Shown in pieces: positions 1 through 8,433 of a stretch of DNA of 64,000 nt. Source of the stretch: Nocardioides panacis (lineage in GTDB: Bacteria > Actinomycetota > Actinomycetes > Propionibacteriales > Nocardioidaceae); contig NZ_CP077062.1 in NCBI RefSeq assembly GCF_019039255.1, positions 3,968,001 through 4,032,000 of the forward strand, read 5' to 3'. Position 1 is the first letter of the stretch, and every line of letters starts with the position of its first letter. A model generated the notes under the pieces. The model was not told the origin of the DNA. It was given only the letters and a program-made list of their open reading frames with translations, and ran no database searches. Both the position numbers and the translations under genes were made by a program.

Positions 1-486
1 GCCCGGGTGGTCACCACCGCCGGGTCGCAGGAGAAGCTCGACGCCTGCCGCGCGCTGGGCGCCGACGTGACGATCAACTACAAGGAGCAGGACTTCGTCG
101 AGGAGGTCATGAAGGCCACCGACGGGGCAGGCGTCGACGTCATCCTGGACAACATGGGCGCGAAGTACCTCCCCCGCAACGTCGAGGCGCTGGCCACCGA
201 GGGCCGGCTGGTCGTGATCGGCCTGATGGGCGGCGCGAAGGGTGAGCTCGACCTGGGCCTGCTGCTGCGCAAGCGCGGGGCGGTGATCGCCACCTCGCTG
301 CGCGCCCGCCCGGTCGAGGAGAAGACCGCGATCTGCGCGTCGTTGGTCGAGCACGTCTGGCCGCTGGTCGCCGACGGCTCGGTGAAGACCCTGGTGCACG
401 CGACCCTGCCGCTGGAGGAGGTCCGCGAGGCTCACCGGATCATGGAGGCCAGCGACCACATCGGCAAGATCGTGCTCACGGCCTAG
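1..486 (+). CDS. NAD(P)H:quinone oxidoreductase, zinc-type MDR family, C-terminal part
   Basis: The reading frame is open at the window edge, so only the last 161 codons are present. What is visible is the second half of a medium-chain dehydrogenase Rossmann domain: an AGSQEKLDACRALGAD segment (NADP-side recognition), then GVDVILDNMGAKYL and GRLVVIGLMGG, ending in the typical DHIGKIVLT tail. This matches the PIG3-like quinone oxidoreductase family, which reduces quinones with NAD(P)H in the cytosol. A second, complete and clearly different quinone oxidoreductase lies at about 57.4 kb. The gene ends 9 bases before bpa; its TAG stop is part of the probable bpa -10 box. Substrate not determinable. 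Confidence 0.85.
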   Translation, partial: ARVVTTAGSQEKLDACRALGADVTINYKEQDFVEEVMKATDGAGVDVILDNMGAKYLPRNVEALATEGRLVVIGLMGGAKGELDLGLLLRKRGAVIATSLRARPVEEKTAICASLVEHVWPLVADGSVKTLVHATLPLEEVREAHRIMEASDHIGKIVLTA

Positions 487-495
487 GGTGGAGCC

Positions 496-1074
496 ATGAC
501 CTCTGAGCACCCCGACGACCAGTCCCGCGGCGACGCGGGGAGCGACGACCCGCGCGTGATGATCATCGGGCCCGACGGGACGGCGACGGCCGGCGGCCCG
601 CCCTCCGAGGACGGTGAGCGCAACCTCACCGACCTGGTCGAGCAGCCCGCGAAGGTGATGCGGATCGGCGGGATGATCCGGCAGCTGCTGGAGGAGGTGA
701 AGGCGGCCCCGCTCGACGAGGCCAGCCGGACCCGCCTCGCCGGGATCTACGAGGCCTCCATCAAGGAGCTCGAGGAGGGCCTCGCCCCCGAGCTCGTCGA
801 GGAGCTGGAGCGGCTGTCGCTGCCGTTCGCCTCCGACACCCCCTCCGAGGCGGAGCTGCGGATCGCCCAGGCCCAGCTGGTCGGCTGGCTCGAGGGCCTG
901 TTCCACGGCATCCAGACCGCGATCTACGCCCAGCAGGTCGCGGCCCGCGCCCAGCTCGAGCAGATGCGTCGGGCCCTGCCGCCCGGGATGACGCCGGACG
1001 ACGCCGGCCACACCCCCGGTCGGCCCGCCCACCCCGGCGAGGAGCCCGGCAACCGCGGCGGCATGTACCTCTGA
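496..1074 (+). CDS. bpa: Bacterial proteasome activator Bpa/PafE
   Basis: This 192-residue protein matches the actinobacterial proteasome activator family (Bpa/PafE, DUF2587). Such proteins form ATP-independent dodecameric rings that open the 20S proteasome gate for unfolded, unpupylated substrates. It has an acidic disordered N-terminus, a helical core (about residues 45-155, with LTDLVEQPAKVMRIG and the helix around GWLEGLFHGIQTAIYAQQ), a Pro/Gly-rich linker and a C-terminal Met-Tyr-Leu. That tail fits the hydrophobic-Tyr-X (HbYX) motif that docks into proteasome alpha pockets; the mycobacterial protein ends similarly. A TAGGGT box lies 6 bases before the ATG, with GGAG also in the gap. Its 3' end faces sdhB across an HP1 palindrome. 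Presence implies the organism has a 20S proteasome. Confidence 0.93.
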   Translation: MTSEHPDDQSRGDAGSDDPRVMIIGPDGTATAGGPPSEDGERNLTDLVEQPAKVMRIGGMIRQLLEEVKAAPLDEASRTRLAGIYEASIKELEEGLAPELVEELERLSLPFASDTPSEAELRIAQAQLVGWLEGLFHGIQTAIYAQQVAARAQLEQMRRALPPGMTPDDAGHTPGRPAHPGEEPGNRGGMYL

Positions 1075-1158
1075 GCGATCCACCCCTCGGACGTCCTGGG
1101 CTGTCCAGGCTTTCTAGTCCGAACGCCGGGTGCAGGCAGCAGCGGCAGACCGCCGTAC

Positions 1159-1227
1159 CCGGATAGTCCGTGACGTTCCTGCTGCCTACGGGCCGGGGTG
1201 ACAGCAAGTTCGTCACGGACTAACCGG
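1159..1227. repeat. Palindromic repeat HP1, copy A
   Basis: Imperfect inverted repeat with 17-bp arms (CCGGATAGTCCGTGACG at 1159-1175 and its complement at 1211-1227, one mismatch) and a partly paired 35-nt centre containing GCTG/CAGC. It lies between the convergent 3' ends of bpa and sdhB. The same core (TAGTCCGTGACG / CGTCACGGACTA) recurs at 38271-38334 and 39201-39265. It could act as a bidirectional terminator, but there is no T-tract, and the sequence conservation between copies is beyond what a terminator needs. Confidence 0.85.
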
Positions 1228-1231
1228 AGAG

Positions 1232-2008
1232 TCAGACCTCGTCGCGGGAGGCGCGGTCCTGGGAGCGCAGGCCGATCTTGCTGCCGAGCCAGGTGACCGG
1301 GTCGTACTTCCGGTCCACGACGCGCTCCTTCATCGGGATGATCGCGTTGTCGGTGATGTGGATGCCCTCCGGGCAGACCTCGGTGCAGCACTTGGTGATG
1401 TTGCACATCCCCAGGCCGGCCGCGTCCTGGGCGAGCTTGCGGCGGTCGTTGGTGTCGAGCGGGTGCATGTCCAGCTCGGCGTACCGCAGGAAGAACCGCG
1501 GCCCGGCGAACGCCTCCTTGTTGTCCTCGTGGTCGCGTACGACGTGGCAGACGTCCTGGCACAGGAAGCACTCGATGCACTTGCGGAACTCCTGGCCGCG
1601 CTCCACGTCGGCCTGCATCATCCGGCGCTTGCCGTCGGCGTCGCGCGGGGTGAGCTTCGCCGCCGGCACCTGCTTGGCCTTCTCGTAGTTGAACGAGACG
1701 TCGGTGACCAGGTCGCGGATCACCGGGAACGCGCGCAGCGGGGTGATCGTGATGGTCTCGGTCTCGTCGAAGTCCGAGAGCCGGGTCATGCACATCAGCC
1801 GTGGCCGGCCGTTGATCTCCGCGCTGCACGACCCGCACTTGCCGGCCTTGCAGTTCCACCGGACCGCGAGGTCGCCGGCCTGGGTGGCCTGCAGCCGGTG
1901 CACCGCGTCCAGCACGACCTCGCCCTCCTCGACCTGGACGGTGTAGTCGCCGAGGTCGCCCCCGCTGCGGTCGCCCCGCCACACGCGCAGGCTCAGGTCG
2001 TATCCCAT
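1232..2008 (-). CDS. sdhB: Succinate dehydrogenase/fumarate reductase iron-sulfur subunit
   Basis: Iron-sulfur subunit (258 residues) of complex II, passing electrons from the flavoprotein to quinone at the membrane. The [2Fe-2S] ligands are in NCKAGKCGSC with a further Cys near residue 73; CIECFLCQDVC (about 144-154) and CNITKCCTEVC (about 201-211) supply the [4Fe-4S] and [3Fe-4S] clusters. The C-terminal IPMKERVVDRKYDPV is typical of the mycobacterial Sdh1 type (Rv0247c-like). It is the last gene of the operon, starting 52 bases after sdhA, with a GGAAGGA ribosome site about 10 bases before the ATG. An HP1 palindrome follows the stop codon. Confidence 0.95.
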   Translation of the reverse strand: MGYDLSLRVWRGDRSGGDLGDYTVQVEEGEVVLDAVHRLQATQAGDLAVRWNCKAGKCGSCSAEINGRPRLMCMTRLSDFDETETITITPLRAFPVIRDLVTDVSFNYEKAKQVPAAKLTPRDADGKRRMMQADVERGQEFRKCIECFLCQDVCHVVRDHEDNKEAFAGPRFFLRYAELDMHPLDTNDRRKLAQDAAGLGMCNITKCCTEVCPEGIHITDNAIIPMKERVVDRKYDPVTWLGSKIGLRSQDRASRDEV

Positions 2009-2060
2009 CAGTGCGGGTCCTTCCGGGAGTGGTCTCGACAGGCTCGACCGGCCGGGGCCG

Positions 2061-3932
2061 TCATGCGTCGAACAGCTCTCGGAGCTGGTCGGGCATCACG
2101 GGCAGCGGCTGGTGCTCGAGGTGGACCGGGGAGGCGAAGTCCCCGCCGGCCAGGGTGAGCACGAGGTTCACCCGGCCCCAGGCGTCGTCCGGTCCGGGGA
2201 AGTCGTCGCGGGTGTGCCCGCCGCGGGACTCCTCGCGCTCCAGCGCCGCCTTCGCGATGCACTCGGAGACCACCAGCATGTTGGTCAGGTCGATCGCGAG
2301 GTGCCACCCGGGGTTGTACTGCCGGTGCCCCTCGACGGAGAGCCGCTTGGCGCGCTCCTTGAGCTTGCCGATCTCCTCGAGCGACTCCCGCAGCTCGTCG
2401 GCCTTGCGGATGATCCCGACCAGCCGCTGCATGACGTCCTGGAGGTCCTTCTGGATGGTGTACGGGTTCTCGCCGCCGTGCTCGATCTCGAAGGGCGCGA
2501 GCGCCGCCGCGGCGGCGGCGCGCACGTCGTCCGCCGAGACCTGCGGCCGCGCGTCCCGGAGCCGGTGCGCCGCGTACGCCGCGTTGTGCCCGGCCCGCCG
2601 GCCGAAGACGAGCAGGTCCGACAGGGAGTTGCCGCCCAGCCGGTTCGAGCCGTGCATCCCGCCCGCGACCTCGCCGGCGGCGTACAGGCCGGTCAGGATG
2701 CTCTCCTCGGTGTCGGGGTCCACCTCGACGCCGCCCATCACGTAGTGGCAGGTCGGCCCGACCTCCATCGGCTCGGCGGTGATGTCGACGTCGGCGAGCT
2801 CCTTGAACTGGTGGTACATCGACGGCAGCCGGCGACGGATGAACTCGGCGTCCCGGCGCGAGGCGATGTCCAGGAAGACCCCGCCGTGCGGTGACCCCCG
2901 GCCGGCCTTGATCTCGGAGTTGATCGCCCGGGCGACCTCGTCGCGGGGCAGCAGCTCGGGGGGCCGGCGGTTGTTCTTCTTGTCGGCGTACCAGCCCTCG
3001 GCCTCCTCGATGGTGTCGGCCGTCTCCGCCTTGAAGAACTCGGGGATGTAGTCGAACATGAACCGCTCGCCCTCGGAGTTCTTCAGCACCCCGCCGTCGC
3101 CGCGCACCGACTCGGTGACCAGGATCCCCTTGACCGACGGCGGCCAGACCATCCCGGTGGGGTGGAACTGCACGAACTCCATGTTGATCAGCGAGGCGCC
3201 GGCCTTCATCGCCAGCGCGTGCCCGTCGCCGGTGTACTCCCACGAGTTCGAGGTGACCTGGTAGGACTTCCCGATCCCGCCGGTGGCGAGCACCACGGAC
3301 GGTGCGTCGAAGACCACGAAGCGTCCGGTCTCGCGCCAGTAGCCGAACGCCCCGGAGACGCGTCCCCCCGGGCCGGCGGAGTCCTTGAGGATCTCGGTGA
3401 CGGTGAACTCCATGAAGACGTCGATGCCGAGCGCGACGGCCCGCTGCTGCAGGGTGCGGATCATCTCCAGGCCGGTGCGGTCGCCGACGTGCGCCAGCCG
3501 GGCGTAGCGGTGGCCGCCGAAGTCGCGCTGGGAGATCAGCCCCTCGGGGGTGCGGTCGAACAGCGCACCCCACTCCTCGAGCTCGAGGACCCGCTCGGGG
3601 GCCTCCTGCGCGTGCAGCTGGGCCATCCGCCAGTTGTTGAGCATCTTCCCGCCACGCATCGTGTCGCGGAAGTGCACCTTCCAGTTGTCGTCGGGGTAGA
3701 CGTTGCCCATCGACGCGGCGATGCCGCCCTCGGCCATCACGGTGTGCGCCTTGCCCAGCAGGGACTTGCACACGATCGCGACCCGGGCGCCGGCGTCGTG
3801 CGCGGCGATCGCGGCGCGCAGCCCGGCCCCGCCCGCACCGATCACCACGACGTCGTACTCGTGGCGCTCGAAGCCTGCGTCGGGGCCGGAGTCCATCCGG
3901 TTCCCGGTCATGGGATGGCGCTCGTCGCTCAT
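2061..3932 (-). CDS. sdhA: Succinate dehydrogenase/fumarate reductase flavoprotein subunit
   Basis: Flavoprotein (623 residues) that oxidises succinate to fumarate, or the reverse. Visible motifs are the FAD dinucleotide fold VVVIGAGGAGLRAA near residue 30, HTVMAEGGIAAS around the covalent-FAD region, HPTGMV, the catalytic loop SVRGDGGVLKN, and the C-terminal substrate/FAD segment MHGSNRLGGNSLSDLL. A longer open frame upstream is only the sdhC gene read in another frame. I chose the ATG at 3930-3932 because it overlaps the sdhC stop as TGATG, indicating translational coupling, and because the fold begins shortly after it. The order membrane subunit, flavoprotein, iron-sulfur subunit is that of mycobacterial Sdh1. 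Confidence 0.95.
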   Translation of the reverse strand: MSDERHPMTGNRMDSGPDAGFERHEYDVVVIGAGGAGLRAAIAAHDAGARVAIVCKSLLGKAHTVMAEGGIAASMGNVYPDDNWKVHFRDTMRGGKMLNNWRMAQLHAQEAPERVLELEEWGALFDRTPEGLISQRDFGGHRYARLAHVGDRTGLEMIRTLQQRAVALGIDVFMEFTVTEILKDSAGPGGRVSGAFGYWRETGRFVVFDAPSVVLATGGIGKSYQVTSNSWEYTGDGHALAMKAGASLINMEFVQFHPTGMVWPPSVKGILVTESVRGDGGVLKNSEGERFMFDYIPEFFKAETADTIEEAEGWYADKKNNRRPPELLPRDEVARAINSEIKAGRGSPHGGVFLDIASRRDAEFIRRRLPSMYHQFKELADVDITAEPMEVGPTCHYVMGGVEVDPDTEESILTGLYAAGEVAGGMHGSNRLGGNSLSDLLVFGRRAGHNAAYAAHRLRDARPQVSADDVRAAAAAALAPFEIEHGGENPYTIQKDLQDVMQRLVGIIRKADELRESLEEIGKLKERAKRLSVEGHRQYNPGWHLAIDLTNMLVVSECIAKAALEREESRGGHTRDDFPGPDDAWGRVNLVLTLAGGDFASPVHLEHQPLPVMPDQLRELFDA

Positions 3933-4723
3933 CAGAAGAACCTCAGGTCGGAGATGGCACCGGTGGCGAGGAGGTAGACGTAGAGGTCCGCGATCGCCAC
4001 TGAGAACAGCGAGAGCCAGGCGTAGCGCGCGTGCTTCTCGTTGAGCCGCGACACCAGCGTCCACGCGCGGTAGCGCACCGGGTGCTTGCTGAAGTGCCGC
4101 AGCCGCCCGCCCACGGCGTGCCGGCACGAGTGGCAGCCCAGCGTGTAGAGCCAGATCAGCACGACGTTGGCGAGCAGCACCAGGGTGCCCAGGCCCATGT
4201 GGCCCCACTCGCCGGTCTCGTCGCGGAAGCCGAGCACCGCGTCGTAGGACAGCACCAGCGCGACCAGCACCGCGGCGTAGAAGAAGTAGCGGTGCACGTT
4301 GTTGAGGATCAGCGGCAGCCGGTTCTCCCCGGAGTACTTCCCGTGCGGCTCGGCGACGCCGCAGGCCGGCGGGCTCAGCCAGAAGGACCGGTAGTAGGCC
4401 TTGCGGTAGTAGTAGCAGCTCATCCGGAAGCCGAGCGGGAAGATCAGGATGACCAGCGCCGGGGACAGCTGCCACCAGCTGAACGGCTGGCCGAAGTCCG
4501 AGGAGCCCTCGACGCACGAGGACGTCAGGCACGGCGAGTAGAACGGCGAGAGGTACGGCGCCGCGTAGTAGTCGTGGCCCGCGAACGCCCGCCAGGTCGC
4601 GTAGACGACGAACGCCGCGAACACCGTGAACGTGACCGCCGGGTAGAGCCACCAGCGGTCCTGCCGCAGCGTCCTCGTGTCGAGCCGGGCGCGCCCGGGA
4701 CTGCTGACCCCCTGTGTCGTCAC
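3932..4723 (-). CDS. sdhC: Succinate dehydrogenase membrane anchor subunit (Sdh1-type)
   Basis: Integral membrane subunit (263 residues) anchoring SdhA/B and carrying heme and the quinone site. Hydrophobic segments begin at about residues 25, 80, 140, 185 and 235, consistent with a five-helix anchor. Several histidines (NNVHRYFF, GHMGLG, GCHSCRH) are candidate heme ligands. The extracytoplasmic loop after helix 1 has Cys residues (PCLTSSC). The protein resembles mycobacterial Rv0249c rather than the small SdhC/SdhD pair, and no separate sdhD is present. The start lies 7 bases downstream of the preceding small gene, so all four genes look like one transcript. Confidence 0.88.
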   Translation of the reverse strand: MTTQGVSSPGRARLDTRTLRQDRWWLYPAVTFTVFAAFVVYATWRAFAGHDYYAAPYLSPFYSPCLTSSCVEGSSDFGQPFSWWQLSPALVILIFPLGFRMSCYYYRKAYYRSFWLSPPACGVAEPHGKYSGENRLPLILNNVHRYFFYAAVLVALVLSYDAVLGFRDETGEWGHMGLGTLVLLANVVLIWLYTLGCHSCRHAVGGRLRHFSKHPVRYRAWTLVSRLNEKHARYAWLSLFSVAIADLYVYLLATGAISDLRFF

Positions 4724-4730
4724 GCCTGGC

Positions 4731-5006
4731 TCACTGGGCGTGCTGCGTCTCGGACTGCGCGTCCTGCCACATGCTCTCGTCGTAGGGGTCGTCGGGGATC
4801 AGCACCATCTCGTCGGCCCCCACGGCGGGCCGGTGACCGGGCTGCGGCTCCCCGAGGTGGTCGAGCGACTCTGCGAGACGGTCCACGTCCGAGGTCAGCC
4901 GTCGTACGCCGAGGGTGTCGCCGTACTCGTTGCGGATCCGCAGCACCGCCGCGGCCAGCGCGGTGAGGGCCTCGCGGGCGGAACCGACCGCGTCCTGAGC
5001 TGACAT
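4731..5006 (-). CDS. Small conserved hypothetical protein heading the sdh operon
   Basis: A 91-residue soluble protein of unknown function. The N-terminal half is helical (SAREALTALAAAVLRIRNEYG then VRRLTSDVDRLAESLDHL) and the C-terminal half is acidic and proline-containing, with no membrane segment or signal. A GGAGG ribosome site sits 8 bases before the ATG at 5004-5006, which decides this start over a longer frame that reaches into the opposite gene. It lies only 7 bases before sdhC, so it is probably cotranscribed with sdhCAB. Position suggests a complex II accessory role, but nothing in the sequence proves it. Confidence 0.7.
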   Translation of the reverse strand: MSAQDAVGSAREALTALAAAVLRIRNEYGDTLGVRRLTSDVDRLAESLDHLGEPQPGHRPAVGADEMVLIPDDPYDESMWQDAQSETQHAQ

Positions 5007-5113
5007 CCACGACCTCCGGTGCTGAGAAGTGAACTGGGTCACATCCGAACAACGCCGAGTCTTGCGCGGAATCGGCTTTTCCGAAAGGGGGCGCGCCCGT
5101 CCACACTGGGACC

Positions 5114-6352
5114 ATGACCGCGACCGCACCGACCCGTCCGGCCCGCGAGTCCCCGACCGGCCGCCGCTACGTGCAGCTCGTCCTGGTGCTCGGTGCGCTG
5201 ATCGCGCTCGGCCCGCTGACCATCGACATGTACCTCCCGGCGTTCCCGCGGATCGGCGACGACCTGGGCGCCAGCGACTCCGCGGTGCAGCTGACGCTGA
5301 CCGGGATGCTCCTCGGCCTGGCGGTCGGCCAGCTGGTGATCGGGCCGCTGTCGGACGCGTTCGGCCGGCGCCGCCCGTTGATGGTCGGGATCGCCACCCA
5401 CGCGGTCGCGTCGCTGGCGTGCGCGGTGGCCCCGACGATCGGCGTGCTCGCGACCGTGCGGGTCGTCCAGGGCTTCGCCGGCGCGGCGATCTCGGTGGTC
5501 GCGATGGCCACCGTGCGCGACCTGTTCGAGGGCGTCGCGGTCGCCCGGATCATGTCCCGGCTGATGCTGGTGATCGGGCTGGCGCCGATCCTCGCGCCGA
5601 CCATCGGCGGCTTCGTGCTGACGTTCACCTCCTGGCGCGGCATCTTCGTGGTGCTCGCCGCCGCGGCGGTCCTGCTGGTCGGGGTGGCCTTCCTCTTCCT
5701 GCGCGAGACGCTCCCGGTCGACCGCCGGCGGCCGGCCGGCGTGCGCTCGTCGCTGGCCGCCTACCGCGAGCTGCTGCGCGACCGGGTGTTCGTCGCGCTG
5801 GCGGTCATCGGCGGGTCGATGATGGCCGCGATCTTCGCCTACGTCTCGGGCGCGCCCTTCGTGCTGCAGGACGGCTTCGGGCTGGACACCCGGACGTTCG
5901 GTCTGGTGTTCGGCCTCAACGCGGCCGGCCTGACGCTGACGTCCCAGGTGAACCCGGTGCTGCTGCGCTGGTTCACGGTGCGCCAGGTGCTCGGCGGCGC
6001 GATCGTCGGCGCGGGGCTCGCGGCGGCCGTGCTGCTGACCGTCGGGCTCACCGGGGCGGGCGGCCTGGTCGCGGTGCTGGTGCCCCTCGCGGTGCTGGTC
6101 TCGACCGCCGGGCTGGCGCTGCCGAACGTCCCGGCGCTGGCGCTGACCCGGCACGGCGAGGCGGCGGGTACGGCGGCCGCGGTGCTGGGCTGCGTGCAGT
6201 TCGGCGTCGGCGCCGTGGTCGCCCCGCTGGTCGGCGCCTTCGGCAGCACCACGGCCGCGCCGATGGGTGCGGCGATGCTCGCGGTCACCCTGCTGGCGGG
6301 CGTGCTGATGTTCGGGGTGGTGCGCCGGGAGCGGAACCCACCCCGGTTCTGA
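5114..6352 (+). CDS. Bcr/CflA family multidrug MFS transporter
   Basis: Major facilitator exporter of 412 residues with about 12 membrane segments. The first helix leads into IDMYLPAFP, and loop 2-3 has the MFS signature GPLSDAFGRRRP; both are hallmarks of the Bcr/CflA drug-proton antiporter group (DHA1). It would export drugs or metabolites across the cytoplasmic membrane. The gene diverges from the sdh operon. A CACACT box 6 bases before the ATG and the absence of a good ribosome site suggest a leaderless transcript. No regulator is adjacent, and the substrate cannot be inferred. Confidence 0.9.
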   Translation: MTATAPTRPARESPTGRRYVQLVLVLGALIALGPLTIDMYLPAFPRIGDDLGASDSAVQLTLTGMLLGLAVGQLVIGPLSDAFGRRRPLMVGIATHAVASLACAVAPTIGVLATVRVVQGFAGAAISVVAMATVRDLFEGVAVARIMSRLMLVIGLAPILAPTIGGFVLTFTSWRGIFVVLAAAAVLLVGVAFLFLRETLPVDRRRPAGVRSSLAAYRELLRDRVFVALAVIGGSMMAAIFAYVSGAPFVLQDGFGLDTRTFGLVFGLNAAGLTLTSQVNPVLLRWFTVRQVLGGAIVGAGLAAAVLLTVGLTGAGGLVAVLVPLAVLVSTAGLALPNVPALALTRHGEAAGTAAAVLGCVQFGVGAVVAPLVGAFGSTTAAPMGAAMLAVTLLAGVLMFGVVRRERNPPRF

Positions 6353-6362
6353 GCGGCCCCGC

Positions 6363-7152
6363 TCAGAGGTCGAACAGCTCCTCGAGCACCGCGGCCACCC
6401 CGTCGTCCTCGTTGGACGGGGCCCGCCGCCCGGCGAGGTCGAGCACGCTGGGGTGCGCGTTGGCCATCGCGTAGGACGTCCCGGCCCACCCGAGCATCGC
6501 GAGGTCGTTGGGCATGTCCCCGAAGGCGACCACCTCCTCGGGGGCGATCCCGAGCTCGTCGCACAGCAGCGCCAGCGTCGAGGCCTTGGTGACGCCCGCG
6601 GCGCTGATCTCGACCAGGGCGCCCGTCGAGGACCAGGTCGTGGTGACCAGGTGGCCGACGGCCTCCTCGGTGGCCGCCCAGAACGCCTCGGGGTCCCGCT
6701 CCTCGTGCCGGGCCAGCAGCTTGACCGTGCTGTCGTCGAAGATCGCGTCGAGGGGGCCGACCTCGATGTCGGGGGGGCAGCGGGTAGCGCTCCATGAACG
6801 CCGGCTCCTTGCCGAACCCGGTGGTCTTCTCCAGTGCGAACGTCGTGCCGGGCACCGCCTCGCGCATCAGGCCGGCGACGCGCAGCCCCACGTCGACGGG
6901 GATCGGCCGGGCGCTGCGCACGGCGCGCGCCGGGACGTCGTACACGATGCCGCCGTTGGAGCAGACCGCCAGCCCGTGGTCGCCGACGTGCTCCCACAGC
7001 TCGTGCATCCAGCGGATCGGCCGGCCGGTCACGAACACCACGGTGACGCCGAGGGCCTCGACCGCGGTGAGGGCCGCACGGGTCCGCCCGGTCACGGTGC
7101 CGTCGGTGTGCAGCAGGGTGCCGTCGAGGTCGGTCGCCACCAGCTTGAGCAC
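6363..7152 (-). pseudogene. HAD-superfamily (Cof-type) phosphatase with a +1 frameshift at a 7-base C run
   Basis: The N-terminal half reads KLVATDLDGTLL (nucleophile Asp), VVFVTGRPIRWM and AVCSNGGIVYD, then reaches FMERYPLPP, where the frame breaks. On the coding strand the break is CTG followed by seven C and GAC. Removing one C restores a full HAD C-terminus (DIEVGPLDAIFDD, TKASTLALLCDELG, VVAFGDMPNDLAMLGWAG) ending at the TGA at 6363-6365. The span is 790 bases, exactly one more than 263 codons. The GTG start at 7150-7152 has TAGCCT 7 bases upstream. It may be an assembly indel, a real inactivating mutation or slippage. It is a diverged paralog of the next HAD gene. Confidence 0.8.
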
Positions 7153-7164
7153 GGGCCGCAGGCT

Positions 7165-7220
7165 ACCGGGTCGTCCGGTTGCGGGGGCGCTCGAGCGCGC
7201 GCTCGACCGGACGACCCGGT
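7165..7220. repeat. Palindromic repeat HP3, copy 1
   Basis: Inverted repeat with 17-bp arms (ACCGGGTCGTCCGGTTG at 7165-7181; complement at 7204-7220, one mismatch). The centre contains the palindrome GCGCTCGAGCGC. It lies between two HAD genes on the minus strand and directly abuts the stop codon of the downstream-coded HAD-SnoaL gene at 7221. A second copy with the same arms is at 59320-59381. Confidence 0.85.
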
Positions 7221-8426
7221 TCACCATCGTTCGGTGAGGTGCTCGCGGCCCGGCGGCGGCTCGTAGCCGGCGGGCCAGAACTCCACGACCTCGGTGACCA
7301 GCCCGTCCACGACCGTCAGGAACGCGACCGCGTCGCCCTCGGCGGAGTCGCCGACCCGGGCGGCCAGCCACAGCACGCCGTGCTCGCCGTCGGCGACGAC
7401 CCGCTTGGCGCGCAGGTGCCAGTCGCCGGGGAACTCCCGGTTGAACCGCAGGAGCGTGTCCCGGCCGCGGACCCGCTCGCGGGTCTGCGGCAGCTCGTAG
7501 ACCACGTCCTCGTGGAGCAGCGCGCTCCAGCCGTCCCAGTCCCGGGCCTCGAGCGTGGCGACGAACCGGCGTACGACGTCCCCGGTGACTCCGCCCGGGG
7601 TGCCGTCGACCGGGAACCACCGGGACAGCTCGAAGGCGACCCCGTCGTTGCTCACCGTCTCGGTGACGTCGTCGGCGGCCTCCTGGACCTCCAGCGGCGA
7701 CTGCCCCATGGCGACCCCGCGGCCGGCCCACTGCAGCATCTCGATGTCGTTGCGCCCGTCGCCGATCGCGAGGACGTCGGCCTGGTCGATCCCGAGCTCG
7801 GCGGCCACGTCGGCGAGCGCCGAGGCCTTGGAGATGCCCTCGGGCGCGATGTCGAGCCAGGCCGTCCAGCCGATGAAGTAGTTGGTGCCCTGCAGCCCGA
7901 CCTTCTCGGCGAGCGCGAGGAACTCCTCCTCGGAGGAGTGCGGGTCGCGGATGATCACACGGGTGACCGGCTCGGCGACCAGCTCCTCGACGCTCTGCAG
8001 CACCATCTCGCCGGTGATCTCGCCGTCCGGGAAGGGCCGGTTCAGCCGGTAGCCGACGCCGACCTCCTCGACGGCGACCGCGGCGTTCGGCACCTCCTCC
8101 AGCAGCATCAGCACGATCTTGCGGGCGTCGAAGGTCTCGGTGGAGCGCACCTCGACCGGCGGGTAGCGGAACGTCACCGAGCCGTTGCTGGCCACCGAGA
8201 TCGTGCGCCGACCGTCGCGGGGCAGGCCGAGCAGCTCCCAGATCCGGGTGATGCCGAAGGTCGAGCGGCCGGTCGCCAGCACGATGTGCGCGCCCGCGTC
8301 GTACGCCCGGTTGACCGCCGCGACCACGGGCGCGGTGATGAGCTCCTCGACCTGGCCGGTGTCCGGCGAGTTGACGAGGAGGGTGCCGTCGATGTCGAGG
8401 GCGACCAGCTTCGGGGAGAAGGTCAA
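7221..8426 (-). CDS. HAD-family phosphatase fused to a SnoaL/NTF2-like domain
   Basis: Residues 1 to about 265 are a Cof-type HAD hydrolase: KLVALDIDGTLLVN (Asp nucleophile), IVLATGRSTFG, and a late GDGRNDIEMLQWAG metal-binding motif. Residues from about 285 form a SnoaL-like alpha+beta barrel (VVRRFVATLEARDWDGWSAL, RVRGRDTLLRFNREFPG). The fusion is unusual for this family. The start is uncertain: the frame extends to an ATG at 8465 inside serS, but the HAD fold begins immediately after a TTG at 8424-8426, which lies just inside the serS 3' end (11 bases upstream on the coding strand would be serS sequence). The gene is probably translated from the serS transcript. Substrate unknown, likely a small phosphate ester. 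Confidence 0.8.
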   Translation of the reverse strand: MTFSPKLVALDIDGTLLVNSPDTGQVEELITAPVVAAVNRAYDAGAHIVLATGRSTFGITRIWELLGLPRDGRRTISVASNGSVTFRYPPVEVRSTETFDARKIVLMLLEEVPNAAVAVEEVGVGYRLNRPFPDGEITGEMVLQSVEELVAEPVTRVIIRDPHSSEEEFLALAEKVGLQGTNYFIGWTAWLDIAPEGISKASALADVAAELGIDQADVLAIGDGRNDIEMLQWAGRGVAMGQSPLEVQEAADDVTETVSNDGVAFELSRWFPVDGTPGGVTGDVVRRFVATLEARDWDGWSALLHEDVVYELPQTRERVRGRDTLLRFNREFPGDWHLRAKRVVADGEHGVLWLAARVGDSAEGDAVAFLTVVDGLVTEVVEFWPAGYEPPPGREHLTERW

Positions 8427-8433
8427 GACGTCA

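Noticed and set aside
2061-4652. An 863-codon frame upstream of the sdhA start
   Set aside because: The part before 3932 is the sdhC gene in another frame; composition is Ala/Arg/Pro-rich and the real start overlaps the sdhC stop.
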